Of a stretch of DNA of 64,000 bases, positions 43,231 through 54,473 are shown piece after piece. A program made the translations under genes and the position numbers. The notes under the pieces were generated by a model. That model was not told where the DNA came from. It did not search any database and was given only the letters and a program-made list of their open reading frames with translations. How positions within the stretch are numbered: position 1 is the first letter of the stretch; every line of letters starts with the position of its first letter. The DNA lies in NCBI GenBank assembly GCA_015143295.1, contig CM026568.1, positions 20,652,607 through 20,716,606 on the forward strand, written 5' to 3'. This DNA comes from Tetracentron sinense. Taxonomy: Eukaryota > Streptophyta > Magnoliopsida > Trochodendrales > Trochodendraceae.

Positions 43231-44690
43231 TTCTACTTTCATCAGTGACATAAGGGTAAAATTGTCATAATGAGCAAAAAATCATTTTTATGAACTAAAA
43301 GCATAAGAGCTTAAAAGCATTGATCATTAATGACCAGAATCATCATTATCAGATAAACATGGAATTCTGTTAACCAATTCTCAAAAAGGATTTTAGTATA
43401 TGTAATATGTTAGAACGTCCTTTGAGTCACGTGTTATTATTTTATTGAATTATGAACAACGTCCTTAAATTCAAAATTTCACAAGTCAAGTTTTTCAATA
43501 ACCATCATCAACAGAAATATATTAGTATTATATGTATGCATTTCATAAATGTCACATCAACAATTTTGTTATATAAAAGGGTTTTAACATCGTTAAATAT
43601 ATGCATTTCAAGTGTTTGAGCAGACGTGGACAACCTGCCTCTTGCGCCAATGGTTGAGATTGAGGTCTGATGTGTAATGTGTGTAGTTTGGTATTATTAC
43701 TTCACCCAAAAGAAATGATATCCTCCAAAAAAATAAAAAAGTGTAGACGTGATAGTTTTGTAATTATTAAGAATAGTAGGCACGTGCCATCGTGAGAGAG
43801 AAAGGGGAGAGACTAGGAAGAGAGACTCTAATGAGAGAATTTTAATAATTATCATTTAAAAATTTTAACATAAAAAGATGAAATAGTGGGTTAACACTTG
43901 AAACTATCTTAGAACACGTCCCTTCTTTTTTTTCTTGAAAAGTAGTTTCAGACGTGGAGAGGATGTGCCTTTTCATTAAGAGACCAAAGAGGGAGCATGA
44001 GATAAAATAAAGATAAGGATAAGAATTTGAGGGAATCGTAAAAATATTGGGAGATTATTGTTAGTTGTAGTTGATATTACTTCAACAACCCTATTAATTT
44101 TTCTCATGTAAAATAAGATAATATAATATTTTAATTTTTTATATAGAATTATTGACAAAATTAAAAAAAATTAAAAAATTCACCTTTACTAACTATATGA
44201 TACCATAAAATTTGGACTCACTAGGAATATAAAAAATAATCAACTAACATTTTAACCCCACTTCTCTTGTTATAATAGTAGAGAAGAGATATGTAATTAT
44301 AGTTTGGGTAATACTTAAGATCACTTTCTTTCTAACTCATTTTCTTTATTAAAAAACATGTGTTATTCTCTTCTATTAAGAAAAGGAAAAGTGCTTCCAA
44401 TTACACTTTCTCCAAGAAAATGATATCCAATTTAGGTTTTGCAAATATTATGTCATTTTGTAATTACAAGGTGACATTGTCACGGACAAGGAAGAGCAGA
44501 AGCAAAGCTACACTTTTGATACATTAGAATGTTGTTAGGTCTTTTTTTGGCCGCAAAGATTACTGTTGCTAAGCTTTGTTTATGGGCACACGTCTGCCAT
44601 GACATAGGGTATATAGGTTAAATAAAAGAATATGTTGGCAAGGTCGACAAATGTGTGCCACCGCATAACCAAGTGTTTTTACGGACGTAC
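43231..44690. other. AT-rich intergenic DNA
   Basis: No gene or clear element was found on either strand. Confidence 0.3.
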
Positions 44691-44692
44691 AA

Positions 44693-44880
44693 TCAGGGCG
44701 GAGCCGGGCCCCCAATTTTTTTGTAAAACCTTATTGGTGTAGTATGAATAGTGGCCCTCAATTAAATTTTTTTTTTTTTTTAAAGTATACGGGCCCTTTT
44801 TGTCCTATATAATATAGTAGTTCTTCAAATTTTTTTTGTCATATATACAGTGGGGCTCCCAATAGAGTCCCCTTATGCCC
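44693..44880. mobile_element. Partial hAT-like element
   Basis: CAGGGCGGAGCCGGGCCCCC at the left resembles the CAGGGGCGGAGCCAGG ends of a common plant hAT family (clean copy at 49342). The right end is absent; the foldback MITE begins there. Confidence 0.4.
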
Positions 44881-45124
44881 TTGAGGTTACCACATTTCTC
44901 TATTAACACCCTTTAACTATGGTTAAAATTCACCCAATCTCAGGGTTCACCTATTTATTTTTGGTTTTTTAAAAAAAATATTTAAATAATTTTAACCTTA
45001 GGAGTTAGTGAATTTTAAACTAGGGTTCGAAAAGAAATTTGATATTTTTAAAAAAAACCAAGGATAGGTAGGTGAATCTTAACCACAATTAAGGGGTATT
45101 AATAGGGATACGTGACAACCTCAA
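44881..45124. mobile_element. Foldback MITE next to the caleosin 5' end
   Basis: The arms TTGAGGTTACCACATTTCTC and, inverted, TTGAGGTTGTCACGTATCCC continue through ATTAACACC, TTAACTATGGTTAAAATTCA and GGGTTCACC. The element ends about 60 bp before the TATA-like word at 45185 and may have displaced the original upstream region of the gene. Confidence 0.65.
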
Positions 45125-45183
45125 AAACAATACCGGGAAAAAAAATCTCAAAATAAAAAAAATTACCCTAAAAAAATTTCAGT

Positions 45184-45194
45184 TTAAATATAAA
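45184..45194 (+). promoter_or_regulatory. TATA-like word upstream of the caleosin exon
   Basis: TTAAATATAAAG precedes the first visible caleosin coding segment by about 80 bp. There is no independent evidence that it is used. Confidence 0.3.
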
Positions 45195-45240
45195 GAGGAG
45201 CCTTGTATCATGCGGAGCTCCCTTTTTACACCACCGGGTG

Positions 45241-45331
45241 GTTGAAGCGGCTGAAAATTAATCTCAAAAACACGTAGCTTTCTTCGACAGGAACAACGAC
45301 GGGATCGTATATCCATGGGAGACATACCAAG
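45241..45331 (+). CDS. PXG: Caleosin exon A (EF-hand), with in-frame TAA
   Basis: This exon encodes the Ca-binding loop [12 protein letters not shown] and the first haem His, ending ...ETYQ plus one base before GTTTTT. The TAA lies six bases before the CAA codon at 45265. The left limit is where family-like sense (EAAEN) fades. Confidence 0.75.
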
Positions 45332-45429
45332 GTTTTTCCAAATTTTTTAATTTACATCTTTTACTAGTATATATTTCCCCATCATAGATTTCATGTTGGG
45401 TTTATTGTTTTTATTTAAAATAATTTCAG

Positions 45430-45515
45430 GGTTTCGAGCCATCGGTTGTGGTATACCCTTGTCCATTTTCAGTGCCTTCTTCATTAACGTTGCTCTCAGT
45501 ACTAAAACTCGCCCC
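45430..45515 (+). CDS. PXG: Caleosin exon B (membrane segment)
   Basis: The acceptor is ATTTCAG; the exon reads GFRAIGCGIPLSIFSAFFIN + VALSTKTRP and ends at GTAAGT. It is the hydrophobic hairpin that enters the lipid monolayer. Confidence 0.85.
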
Positions 45516-45712
45516 GTAAGTCCTCCCTCTCTCTCTTTCTCTCATTCATGCTAGATTGCGCACTACTGGAAGAATAAGGGGCCTTTGCCAGTCTGCTGGT
45601 GCACGAATAGAAAACATAGATTCCTTTCCTCGGAATGCTAGCCTTAATTGCCTCTAAGGCTAGCATTCTCCGCCTTTCCTTCAAGAGGTTTTGTTTTCTT
45701 TGCTCTAAAGTA

Positions 45713-45831
45713 TGCATCGGATGCTGGAAGGGTGCGCTCGGGCGTTCACACATGATGACACAATGAAAATGAAATGACTTCTCATTTTATCGCCAAATTG
45801 CCTCGGGCGTCTGCAGAGGTAATCCGATGCC
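45713..45831. mobile_element. Mutator-like MITE, perfect 9-bp duplication
   Basis: TCTAAAGTA occurs exactly on both sides (45704-45712, 45832-45840). Ends TGCATCGGATGCTGG and the inverse of GGCATCGGATTACCTCTG. Core AATGAAATGACTTCTCATTT. This copy in caleosin intron 2 anchors the superfamily call for the whole GGCnTCGGATT family. Confidence 0.85.
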
Positions 45832-45845
45832 TCTAAAGTATTAAA

Positions 45846-45972
45846 GAATCGGCAAAAGATTAGCTCGGGCGGCTGCACCTCGCGATAATTTGGGGGAGAA
45901 GTCATTTAATTTTCTCCCCATGATTTTTACTTCTCCCCTTTGTGGATGCGCGAGCGCCCAGCTGATTGACGT
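45846..45972. mobile_element. Mutator-like MITE, decayed
   Basis: The left ATCGGCAAAAGATTAGCTCG and inverse right CGTCAATCAGCTGGGCGCTC pair loosely around GGAGAAGTCATTTAATTTTC and its inverse. It lies a few bases from the previous copy. Confidence 0.45.
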
Positions 45973-46135
45973 TACAGACTCGGGCCCGAATTTCCAATGG
46001 GGTTCTGCCACATCATCTTTGTGAAGTTACTCATTCCTAATCACGCAGCATAATTTGTTGTGACGGAACCCTACTGCATGTAGCACCACCTAGGCCATGT
46101 TCGGTATCAACGACGTGACATTTATAAGCCCAGGT

Positions 46136-46341
46136 GGCTTCGGATTACCTCCTGTGTATGCCGGAGGTGGGATCTCGGACATCCACGCATCATTGGGCAC
46201 CTAACGATAAAAAGGGAAGAAGTCATTTCATTTTCTCTCCATGATTTTGACTTCTCCCCCCACATGATATCTCTTTCCCTTTAAAACGTCACATGTCCAA
46301 TGATGTGTGGATGCCCGAGGTCCCAGAGGTAATCTGTAGCC
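46136..46341. mobile_element. Mutator-like MITE
   Basis: The ends GGCTTCGGATTACCTCCTG and the inverse of GGCTACAGATTACCTCTGG, with facing AGAAGTCATTTCATTTTCTC / TTGACTTCTCCCC cores and GACATCCACGCATCATTGG mirrored by CCAATGATGTGTGGATG. The flanks do not match. Confidence 0.65.
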
Positions 46342-46489
46342 TTTCACAATTTATTTATACTTATTTAGTGCTAGTATGACACGTCGACAAAAATAGTAGA
46401 CATTTTTACGATTAGTTTATACTTTATACTATACGGCAATAATAAAATAAAAGAAAGATTCATTATGATCATTTCTTCTCAAGAGTTCC

Positions 46490-47099
46490 AGTTGGCATTT
46501 CATGCTTGAACCAATGAATTCAAGCTTTAATTTAAGCTCAAATGTTTAAACAAGTCAAGTTCAAGCTAGACCTTGTTTGATTCGATTAAACTCGAAGCTT
46601 GACTCATTTAGGGCTTGTTTCCGCTTGAGCTCTACTTGACTTGAAATATATATATATATATATACTTTTTTATAATGTTATTTATATTAATATAAAATTA
46701 TACTTTAAATTTAAAATAAATAATTTTAAGAGATATTAATGACAAAAAAAAGAGTTAAAGTTGAAACTATGATCTAACTTTTATTCTTTAACGAAGGATT
46801 AGTTACTCCAAAATCTTATTTTCATATGAATGTATTATTTATTTATTTATTTATTTATTTTTGTAGTTTCTTGTATTATAGTTTATTAATAAATATTTTT
46901 ATAAAAATTATGTAAATTTTTAAAAAATAATTTCCTAAAACAAACCTAAGCAAGCTTAAGCTCAGCTCGGCTTGAATAAAGTTTGAGTTCGAATGGAGTT
47001 CAAGCCTGAACATTTGAGCTTGAATTAAGATCAAGTCAAACTTTAGCATGTTCAAGTCAAGCTGAAACATGACCAAGCTCAACTAGAATACACCCCTAG
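46490..47099. mobile_element. hAT-like element rich in AAGCTTGA words, right end clear
   Basis: The right end AGAATACACCCCTA is the inverse of TAGGGGTGTATTCT. Both halves repeat TTCAAGCT, AAGCTCAA, GAGCTTG and AAGTCAAG on both strands around an AT-rich centre (TA run at 46650). The left terminal repeat is not found, so the start is approximate. Confidence 0.5.
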
Positions 47100-48930
47100 A
47101 AGGGATAGCCTAAGCATCTTAAAATATGACTTATGGTAAGGGTAGTTTGAAAATTATAAAAATAAATAAATTATATTTTATCAACTAATTTTTTTGCTTA
47201 GGTCATCTCTTGAAGGAGAGCTCCTATTCATAGTTAATGTCATAAAAATTATTAAAAGGTCATTGAGTACATGACTTTTCTACCTTCCAAGAATGAACAC
47301 ATCCATTAAAAAACCAATGCTACTATACGACAACACCAAGGTTTGAAATTGCGAGAAACGAAATTAAACTTCAATCGGAATTGAAATTTTAAAAATTTTG
47401 ACGAAAGTTTATAGTTCCTTTTGAATATTATATATAATCAAACTATTTCAAATTTTCATTAGATTTTGGTTTTAGAATTTCAACTGAAATATTTTAACTT
47501 TTTTTTTATAATATTTACATAAATTTGTTAGATATAAATTACTTATTTAATTATTCAACTAATATTATTAAATACGATATTTTAAAATTTTAGCATTAAA
47601 TGAATATAACACTTCCTAACGTCTAAAAGAAAAACTAATATAATTCATTAAAATTATTAATTCTAAAATTAATAGTTTAGATTAGATAATTAAAATTACC
47701 TTTATAATATCAAATAATTATAATTCTCAAGTGTCATAATATTTAGGTTTTTTAAGTTTAAATTTAGTAGCATTGTTTAAGGGTTTAAGTATCCTAATTT
47801 ATTAGGTATCCAATTATAGTCATAGATAAATAGTGAACTAAGTAAATAATTTAATAAAAAAATTATTATTTTTTTATTGTTTTAAATAACGTTAGATTCT
47901 CCTCTCTGTTTTACATAAAATTTAGATAATTTTTTTTGAAATATTCGAATGAGAGCGTATCTCAGATCCCTGGATGTATCTATCAATAAATATCAGTATT
48001 TTTATGAACATTTAATTAAAAAAATATTTAAAATGAAACCAAAGTAATTAAATTTAAACCTAAAATAGTGCATCCTGATATAATAAGAATATTCTCCTTT
48101 GAGGAAGTCCCGGATCAATTTTCAAAGAAGATTTGTCCAATCTTTTGCTGAGACTTATAAAGCTTGACACTTTACACTTAGTTGTGTAATTGGTAGGAAA
48201 TTTGAGTCACTTCGTTAATGTTTTTAATAGGATTAATTCCTACCATCATGAGATTTCAAGTCTTACAATTTTTTATTATGAGATTTGAAATTATTCATTT
48301 TTGCCACATTTAAAGTCTTAAGTTTTAATGTTATGTTTGGTTGTCGAGAAAATTGATGAAACTAAAGGAAAGAAAAGAAAATTTCAGATTTCTAATACAA
48401 TTCTTAGTTGTATTTTCTCTAATTTTCTTTTCTTTTTCATGTTTTCGCTTATTTTCTTAACAACCAAAGAGAGGATAAGGGAATTGTAATCCATGCATAT
48501 TGTTCATTAACAAAACTTGCAAAAAGCAAATTTTGTAAGTCCTCACAAACTAACAGAAAACTCTCCCTCTTTACTCTTAACAAATGCGTGTTGACTCTGA
48601 GAGTGGAGACGTTACCTGTATGAGATAAGATTAGGGTGGTGATAATGAAGATGATGATATGAGAACCAAAGTTTGATGCTGCAACACCTCATCATGAAAC
48701 AATGATCATGGTCTAGTTACCATGCTGATCTGATTAACTTAATTAGCTGTTGGAGCAATGAACATGCTGAATGAATGGCACAATCCAGTCAGGCAATTGG
48801 ATTACCTAACCATTGGAGCTATTGAAGAACCGTTAATGGTACACAAATGGATTACTTTTACCTAGCCGGTGGAGCAGTGGACGACCGGCTGACGATGATA
48901 GACTGTTGAAATGCAGGCACTGGATGGCCA
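47100..48930. other. AT-rich part of caleosin intron 2
   Basis: No gene or element boundary is recognised. GCTGAGACTTATAAAGCTTG at 48148 resembles 38929-38948, so a shared unknown repeat lies here. Confidence 0.3.
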
Positions 48931-49198
48931 TTTCTAACCGGCATAGGTTTGTCTCAGGTAGATGCCCAAAAAAGTGGTCTCGGGCTCTACACATCAAACA
49001 ACATAAAAAAGGGGAGAGATATCAAGCGGAGAGAGAAGTCGAAAACATGGGAGAAAATGACGTTTGAAAACAAAAATTTTTACACAACATATTTGATAAA
49101 TATATTTGTATTCCGGTTTTTAAAAATTGGTAACAAAATTTGTAAAAATCAAGATAACAAAAATTTTCTTGTCTTCTTTTTTAAAAACAAAAATGGAA

Positions 49199-49743
49199 AC
49201 CATGGACCCACCACCACCCAGCCACCCATTATCACACTATTACCCACCACCACCATGGCACCACCACCACAATCACCACTACCACTACCACCACCACCCA
49301 CCAACCACCACCACACCACTACATACCTCCACACCACCACCTAGGGGCAGAGCCACATGGGGTCCAGGGGGCTGAAGCCCCCCCTGAAATTTTGGTGAAA
49401 AAGAAATTCTTACTACTCCTAATAGGGGTGCAGTCTTGGGAGAGGGGTGGAGCCGGCGGACAGGAGGCTAGCCCCCGAACTTGTGAGAAAAAAATATATG
49501 CCTTACAAAAAGACACAAACCAATGGAATGACCCATGAACTTGACCTTCAAAATTTTTGTTTTTGTGGGCTATGCCCCCAAACCCCATTGTTAGCCCCTC
49601 TCTACAAGAGAATCCTGACTCCGCCCCTGCCACCACCACAATACACCACCCACCACCACACACCATCAACACCACCCAACCACCACCACACCACCCACTA
49701 CGCACCTCCACACCACCACCACACTAGACCCACCACCACCACG
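49199..49743. repeat. CCA-rich simple repeat, interrupted
   Basis: CCACCACCACC-type runs at 49205-49341 and 49630-49743 are the two sides of one low-complexity tract, separated by the 288-bp hAT MITE. His-, Pro- or Thr-rich open frames on both strands here follow from the repeat. Confidence 0.85.
49342..49629. mobile_element. hAT-like MITE (CAGGGGCGGAGCC family)
   Basis: Ends TAGGGGCAGAGCCAC and the inverse of CAGGGGCGGAGTCAGG; both flanks are CCACCACC (49334-49341, 49630-49637), though the target is itself a CCA repeat. Subterminal GGGGGCT/AGCCCCC words are repeated in inverse. Confidence 0.7.
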
Positions 49744-50212
49744 AATTGAAATTATTTAATCATATTTACCAATCACGTTTTTTTGTTTTTCTTTTTTTAA
49801 AACAAGTAACAGTTAGTAATGTCAAACGTGTTTCCTACTTAAAAAATTTGTAAAGAGAAAGTCGTTTCCAATTTTTTAAAACAGAAAAATAGAAGTGTGT
49901 CCAAACTCCAAACGCTCCGAAATGATTTCTCCCTTATTTATCACCACATGTCACATATTGTGTGTGGAAGCCTGAGATCACTTCCATGCCTTTCTAACCC
50001 TATCATGTGTGAGCATGTGCAAAAAGGACTTCTAGTATTATTATTTTATTATTATCACTATGCTAGTCCAAATCTAACAAACCATACACTTGTATTGGTA
50101 TATTATAAAATTGTTAGGCAACTAAATTAATTGTTAGGCAACTAAATTAATTGTTATTATTATTAAATTCAACATAAACTAATACCCTTTATTTGGTGAA
50201 TCCATGGCGCAG

Positions 50213-50307
50213 GGAAAATTCCCTTCTCCCCTCTTACCAATTGAAATAAAAAACATTCACAGAGCCAAACATGGAAGTGACTCTGGCGTCTACGACACCG
50301 AAGGAAG
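50213..50307 (+). CDS. PXG: Caleosin exon C (Pro knot, second haem His)
   Basis: The acceptor is GGCGCAG; the exon reads [20 protein letters not shown] + [11 protein letters not shown] and ends AG before GTACAC. An upstream ATG (50204) with two codons is in the intron and not a start. Confidence 0.85.
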
Positions 50308-50941
50308 GTACACGTCAGGTTCTTCACTTTTTAATTTATTTTGTAATAGTCATGGCGACTTAGAGAATAACTATTATCATCAGTCAATCAAAGCAATCCA
50401 AAAATTGCCTTAGGAATGAGTATTTGTGGAAAAAAATTACTATTAAAAAATATCATTCTTTGTGTTCGTAATTCCTAAACTATCACTTCCCAGGATAAAT
50501 TTTTGGATTGCTCTGATTCACTTCATAGTTAATCTGATATTCTAATCTCTCTATCGTCATTACATTTTTCATATTTTTTATTATTATTTTTGAGTGAGTG
50601 TCTTAACACACAAAAAATATATTTATATTTCGGCCTTGTTTAAGTCAACATCGGCTTACCAACGGATGTTGACAATACAAGGTCAGGTGGGCTATGGATG
50701 TGAACTCCCTTAAGTCTAGAGGAGATCATTCAGCAATGCTACTTTTAGAGCATCTCTTTCGGTTAAAGATCGTCCAACCAATGGTTATCCGTTTGATTGG
50801 CCATAGCCCTAAATTTGTATGTGAGATTATCCTACTAATCCAATTTGTCTTAGTCTTAAAATATTGCAGCAGTACAATAATTCTGTTTGACCAACTGGTG
50901 CGTGCTCAGTTGGTAAAGTCTCACTGTGTACATATCCCTTA

Positions 50942-51400
50942 GAGCATCTCCAACGCCAGTCTTCAAAATGCATCTCCAAAATGACATTTCTCTATATATG
51001 GAGATGTTGGGCCCACTAAAATGCTTTTTACTCCAATCCACCCTATTTCCAAAATACTATTCAATCTCCAAATCACTATTCCGTGTGGATGAATAGTGTT
51101 AACGGAGAAGTCATCTCCATAGATGTTGGGTCCTACTAAAATTTTTTTTTATTATTAAAAAATTTTAGAAAACAAAAATGACATTTAAAAAAGTTGAAAG
51201 ACTAAAAAGGGACACAAACAGGATTTAATGTGGATGAATAGTATTTTGGAGATGTGATCTTCATTTTTTCTCTCATCTCCATATATGGAGATTCACTATA
51301 GCAATTTGGAGATGGATCTCCAAATATGGAGCCCAGTTGGAGTGGGTTTTTGAAGATAGAACTCCATATATGAAGATATAGAGATGCGTTGGAGATGCTC
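50942..51400. mobile_element. PIF/Harbinger-like MITE in caleosin intron 3
   Basis: The perfect ends GAGCATCTCCAACGC and GCGTTGGAGATGCTC are flanked by TTA on both sides (50939-50941, 51401-51403), the superfamily's 3-bp duplication. Inside, TATATGGAGAT and ATCTCCATATA phrases repeat. The caleosin splice sites around it are unaffected. Confidence 0.85.
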
Positions 51401-51890
51401 TTAGCAACCATGGCTTGGCAATAAAGCCCCTTGCAAGAAGCTTACCAAGTTGGAATTTTATTCGACAAGGACAAAGTTTGAAAGAAAAATTTTCAAAATT
51501 AGGGAAATATTTTTTTTAAAAAATGCCTCCTTGTGGTAAGAAAATCATATGATATTCCTAATCGTTTTTTTTGATGAACGATGATATCATATGAAAGTCA
51601 AGATAATCATTTGATATTCCTAATCATTTGCATAAAAGTCGCGAATTATTTGAAGTTTTTTTTTAAAATTGAAAAACTTTGTTTCTAAATGTAAATCTTA
51701 CAATATAGTCTAGAAACAACTACTAAATTATTGGGTTTATTAAGATTAGATTTATTAAGCCCAATCATAAGGTAATACGGAAAAGAAAAAGAAACTGTCC
51801 TGACAAATAGGTAGCTGCCTTCTTGAATTGGCTACAAGCCTACAATACTTCATCTTATTTTGCTTCCCTAATGTGATTTCATTTTTCTAG

Positions 51891-52016
51891 GTTTGTCCCC
51901 TCAAAGTTCGAGGATATTTTCAGCAAGCATGCCCATACAAATCCAAACGCTTTGACCTCGGAGGAGTTGATGGGGATGCTGAAAGCCAACAGGGTCCCTA
52001 AAGACTACAAGGGATG
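51891..52016 (+). CDS. PXG: Caleosin exon D
   Basis: The acceptor TTTTTCTAG is followed by [20 protein letters not shown] + [20 protein letters not shown] and G. The donor GTCAGT splits the following Trp codon. Confidence 0.85.
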
Positions 52017-52109
52017 GTCAGTTCATTCTAATAATTGCAGAGTCTTAATTTAAAGTTGTGGTTAATAAATTATATAGCAAGATTAAAATGTTGGAAGTGG
52101 TTGCTGCAG

Positions 52110-52257
52110 GTTGGGAAGCTGGACAGAATGGAAGATCCTGTACTTCCTGTGCAAGGACGAGAATGGTTTACTGCACAAAGACGCCATTGGAGCTGTTTAC
52201 GACGGAAGCCTCTTCGAATGGATGGAGGAGAGAGCCTCAGCTTGCAAAACAGCATAG
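52110..52257 (+). CDS. PXG: Caleosin last exon
   Basis: The acceptor GCTGCAG leads to LGSWTEWKILYFLCKDENGL + LHKDAIGAVYDGSLFEWMEE, ending CKTA and TAG 52255-52257. Confidence 0.88.
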
Positions 52258-52417
52258 TTTACCAAAATCACAAACACTTTTACATGGTTTTAGTTATGTT
52301 TATTCATGTAGAGAAATTGTGTGAAAGAAAAAATAATATTTTTATTTGGAATTATTTTCTTAGCCAGGGTTCTTGCTCTAGTTCCTACCATGGGATGGGG
52401 AAACAGTTCTAAATTCT

Positions 52418-52660
52418 TCATATTATCATACAATCTGGAAGCTGTTTAAACTTTAAAATTCCAAAAATCTCCCGATGGAGAATCGCAACAACATCTTTTA
52501 GTGAAGGTGCAATCTCACCCCAAGGAGTAATAAAGGTGTGAGTTGACGAATTCCACTTGTATAGAAGTTGTTTCAAAGCGTCTTGGTCCCGCTTTATTTC
52601 AAAATGTGCGATCAACTCAATAGCTTATCGCACCCCACATCCTCGAGCTGACAACCATTT
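52418..52660 (-). pseudogene. Plant mobile domain (PMD/MAIN-like) fragment
   Basis: Minus-strand sense LSARGCG, then AIELIAHFEIKRDQDALKQL and YKWNSSTHTFITPWGEIAPS + LKDVVAIL is the start of the plant mobile domain (usual form ERWRPETHTFHLPxGExTxTLQDVAxLLGL). The domain is found in MAIL1/MAIN proteins and in several Mutator and gypsy elements. Only the first ~60 residues are here, with one stop in the upstream part. It lies 160 bp beyond the caleosin stop in opposite orientation. Confidence 0.65.
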
Positions 52661-54473
52661 TAAATTAGGTATCACATTATTTTGCAACGAAATTTCTATT
52701 GTTTATATATGCTTCCTCTCACCCAAAAATAAAAATAAAAATAGAGATTAACTATGAACACGAGCTCCGATTGAAGATATAACCGGAAAAGAGGAGTGCT
52801 AGGCATATTTTGGGATGTCTCTTTCAACTGGCGCTCCTGTTCATACTCTATAAAATAATGCATAAATGTACCAAAATTTGCAAATAATGTCTCAAAAATC
52901 AATTATATTCTTTTGTGACAGGGAATTAGTTCATGGAAATGAGAGTTTCTTATACAAGTGCATGTGGAGCCTCAAAGTGTGTATAGTTGTGAGCCGGAAC
53001 ATCACCTACAAGCACCTCATAGATAAAATGGAATCAAGGTACATTATCCTATCCATTCCTCCAATCGAGATCACAAATGACAAATATGTGGTGGGGCTCT
53101 TCCAAGAACACGAAGATCATCCACAAGCGTAGTACTATATCATTGTTCATAGAGAAATTGAGGTGTATATATACCTAATGTTCAAAAGACGAGTACTTCA
53201 CCTGTTGTTCAAGAGGGGTACTTCCATTGTTCCAGAAAGAAGGAAACTAGTTGTTCAAGACTAAGAGAGCACTCCTATCCCAGGAACTGGCAGGAAGGCA
53301 TATGCATGCTGTTCGATCCAAGGGAAGAGATGCCAAGTGCATAATCCTCCTAACATTGTGTTACGAGATTGAGACTATAATTAGTCTAGGAATACTCCTA
53401 AAGTGTACTCTTAAATATACTCCCAAATCCTAACCGTTTATCTCGACCATTAAATAGTTTGGATTCGAGCTGATGTGGCATTAGTGGTTAGTTATAAATG
53501 GTTAATATTAGGGAATATATTTGGGAGTATCCATAGGTTAGTTATAAAGGGTTAATATTAGGGAATATATCTAGGAGTACCCATAGAGACAAACTATCCA
53601 TGAAGACCCTATTGCTCTTTCATCGTGCCCAAGAATCCGTGCTTGATGGATTGGGATAAAATGGTGCATAGAATGTTCGAGTTTTTAATCAAAGATTTCA
53701 TGGCAGAAACAAGAAGTCCGATAGCTTTGTTGTGGGCATCGAATATAGTGACATCACTGCAAAATCAAGAGTCGCCATAAGAATTATTTTTTCCTATTTA
53801 TCCTTATCATTTATTGAGTGGGTTAATTTGTTAACCTTCACAAAAACATTTTTACCCCTATATTAATTATCAAATTAACTGAAGTTAAAGATTGTTTAGT
53901 ATTTTCATAATTGAGGAACTAATCATTAAATGCATGAGAAAATAAGGATAGTTTGACTTTTTATAATTTTTGTATCTAATATTGAATGAGTACTTGTCTC
54001 AAATAAAAATACCAAAATAACTTTATATTTAATAAAACTAGTAGAGAGAAATAATATGTGAAATAATATATATTAGGGAGATGCAGAGTAGTCGGGAAGT
54101 TATGATATGTGAAAAGTTTTAAAAATTTTTTTGAGTTCTTGTCAAGCAGGAAGCTTTCAAATCATGGATTTCTAAATACTCAACCATTGTATCTGCAAGT
54201 GTTGAATTTTTTTTTAAATTTTTTTTTCAAAGCTTCTAATTTTACGTCAGTTAATGAAGAGGCAATTGCTCGTTACAACATAAAGGGTTTAATATGGCTG
54301 AATATGTTTTTCAAATATCAACGGTCCATCTAAGTCTTCATCCAGATCGACAGGTTGAGATCTCCCTTTTGGTTTAGATGGATGAATGATGGGTCTATAT
54401 GATAATGGGGATAGGCTCCAGCAAGGAAACTGGTGCTTAAGTGCATCATGAAATGCTTCCTTATGGATTGCAG
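52661..54473. other. Non-coding DNA with a small local duplication
   Basis: The block GTTAGTTATAAATGGTTAAT + ATTAGGGAATATAT recurs at about 53489 and 53538. An 88-codon frame at 52866-53132 has a faint likeness to the N-terminal region of Mutator transposases (ITYKHLIDK...IEITNDKYV) but is too weak to call. Confidence 0.35.

Larger units (their letters stand above)
49061..49918. mobile_element. hAT-like insertion in the Mutator MITE, carrying a CCA array
   Basis: Between the two MITE halves lies a block whose ends CGTTTGAAAACAAAAATTTT and, inverted, CGTTTGGAGTTTGGACAC are weak terminal repeats. The flanks (GAAAATGA / GAAATGAT) fit an approximate 8-bp duplication. The middle is a CCACCA-rich run. 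Confidence 0.5.
48940..49990. mobile_element. Mutator-like MITE split by a later insertion
   Basis: TTTCTAACC occurs exactly on both sides (48931-48939, 49991-49999). Left part GGCATAGGTTTGTCTCAGGT...GGGAGAAAATGA and right part AAATGATTTCTCCC...CACTTCCATGCC join to the usual family layout when 49061-49918 is removed. Confidence 0.85.
45241..52257 (+). pseudogene. PXG: Caleosin/peroxygenase gene, five visible exons, 5' end broken or incomplete
   Basis: Segments 45265-45331, 45430-45515, 50213-50307, 51891-52016 and 52110-52257 join in phase through GT..AG introns of 98, 4697, 1583 and 93 bp and encode about 173 residues, ending CKTA-stop. Caleosins are lipid-droplet or ER-bound, haem-containing peroxygenases acting on fatty-acid hydroperoxides. 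Seen here: the haem His in QKHVAFFD, a full EF-hand ([12 protein letters not shown]), the hydrophobic stretch GCGIPLSIFSAFFINVAL, a Pro-rich knot ([11 protein letters not shown]), the second His in [12 protein letters not shown] and the C-terminal LFEWMEE. The reading frame upstream of QKH shows EAAEN then a TAA (45259-45261), no Met, and no splice acceptor between TAA and the His codon. Either the start exon is lost or mutated, or this base is a sequence error. Two introns are filled with transposons, yet every visible splice site is intact. Confidence 0.85.

Noticed and set aside
49127..49749. His-, Pro-, Thr- or Gly/Val-rich frames on both strands
   Set aside because: Pure consequence of the CCA/GGT simple repeat; no start context or conserved motif.
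50204..50413. ATG at 50204 as the start of a short caleosin protein
   Set aside because: It lies in the intron just before a good acceptor; the upstream exons at 45265-45515 join in frame and carry the EF-hand and membrane segment.
52866..53132. 88-codon frame with a Mutator-transposase-like flavour
   Set aside because: Only a loose likeness over ~40 residues; no downstream transposase core or TIR found.
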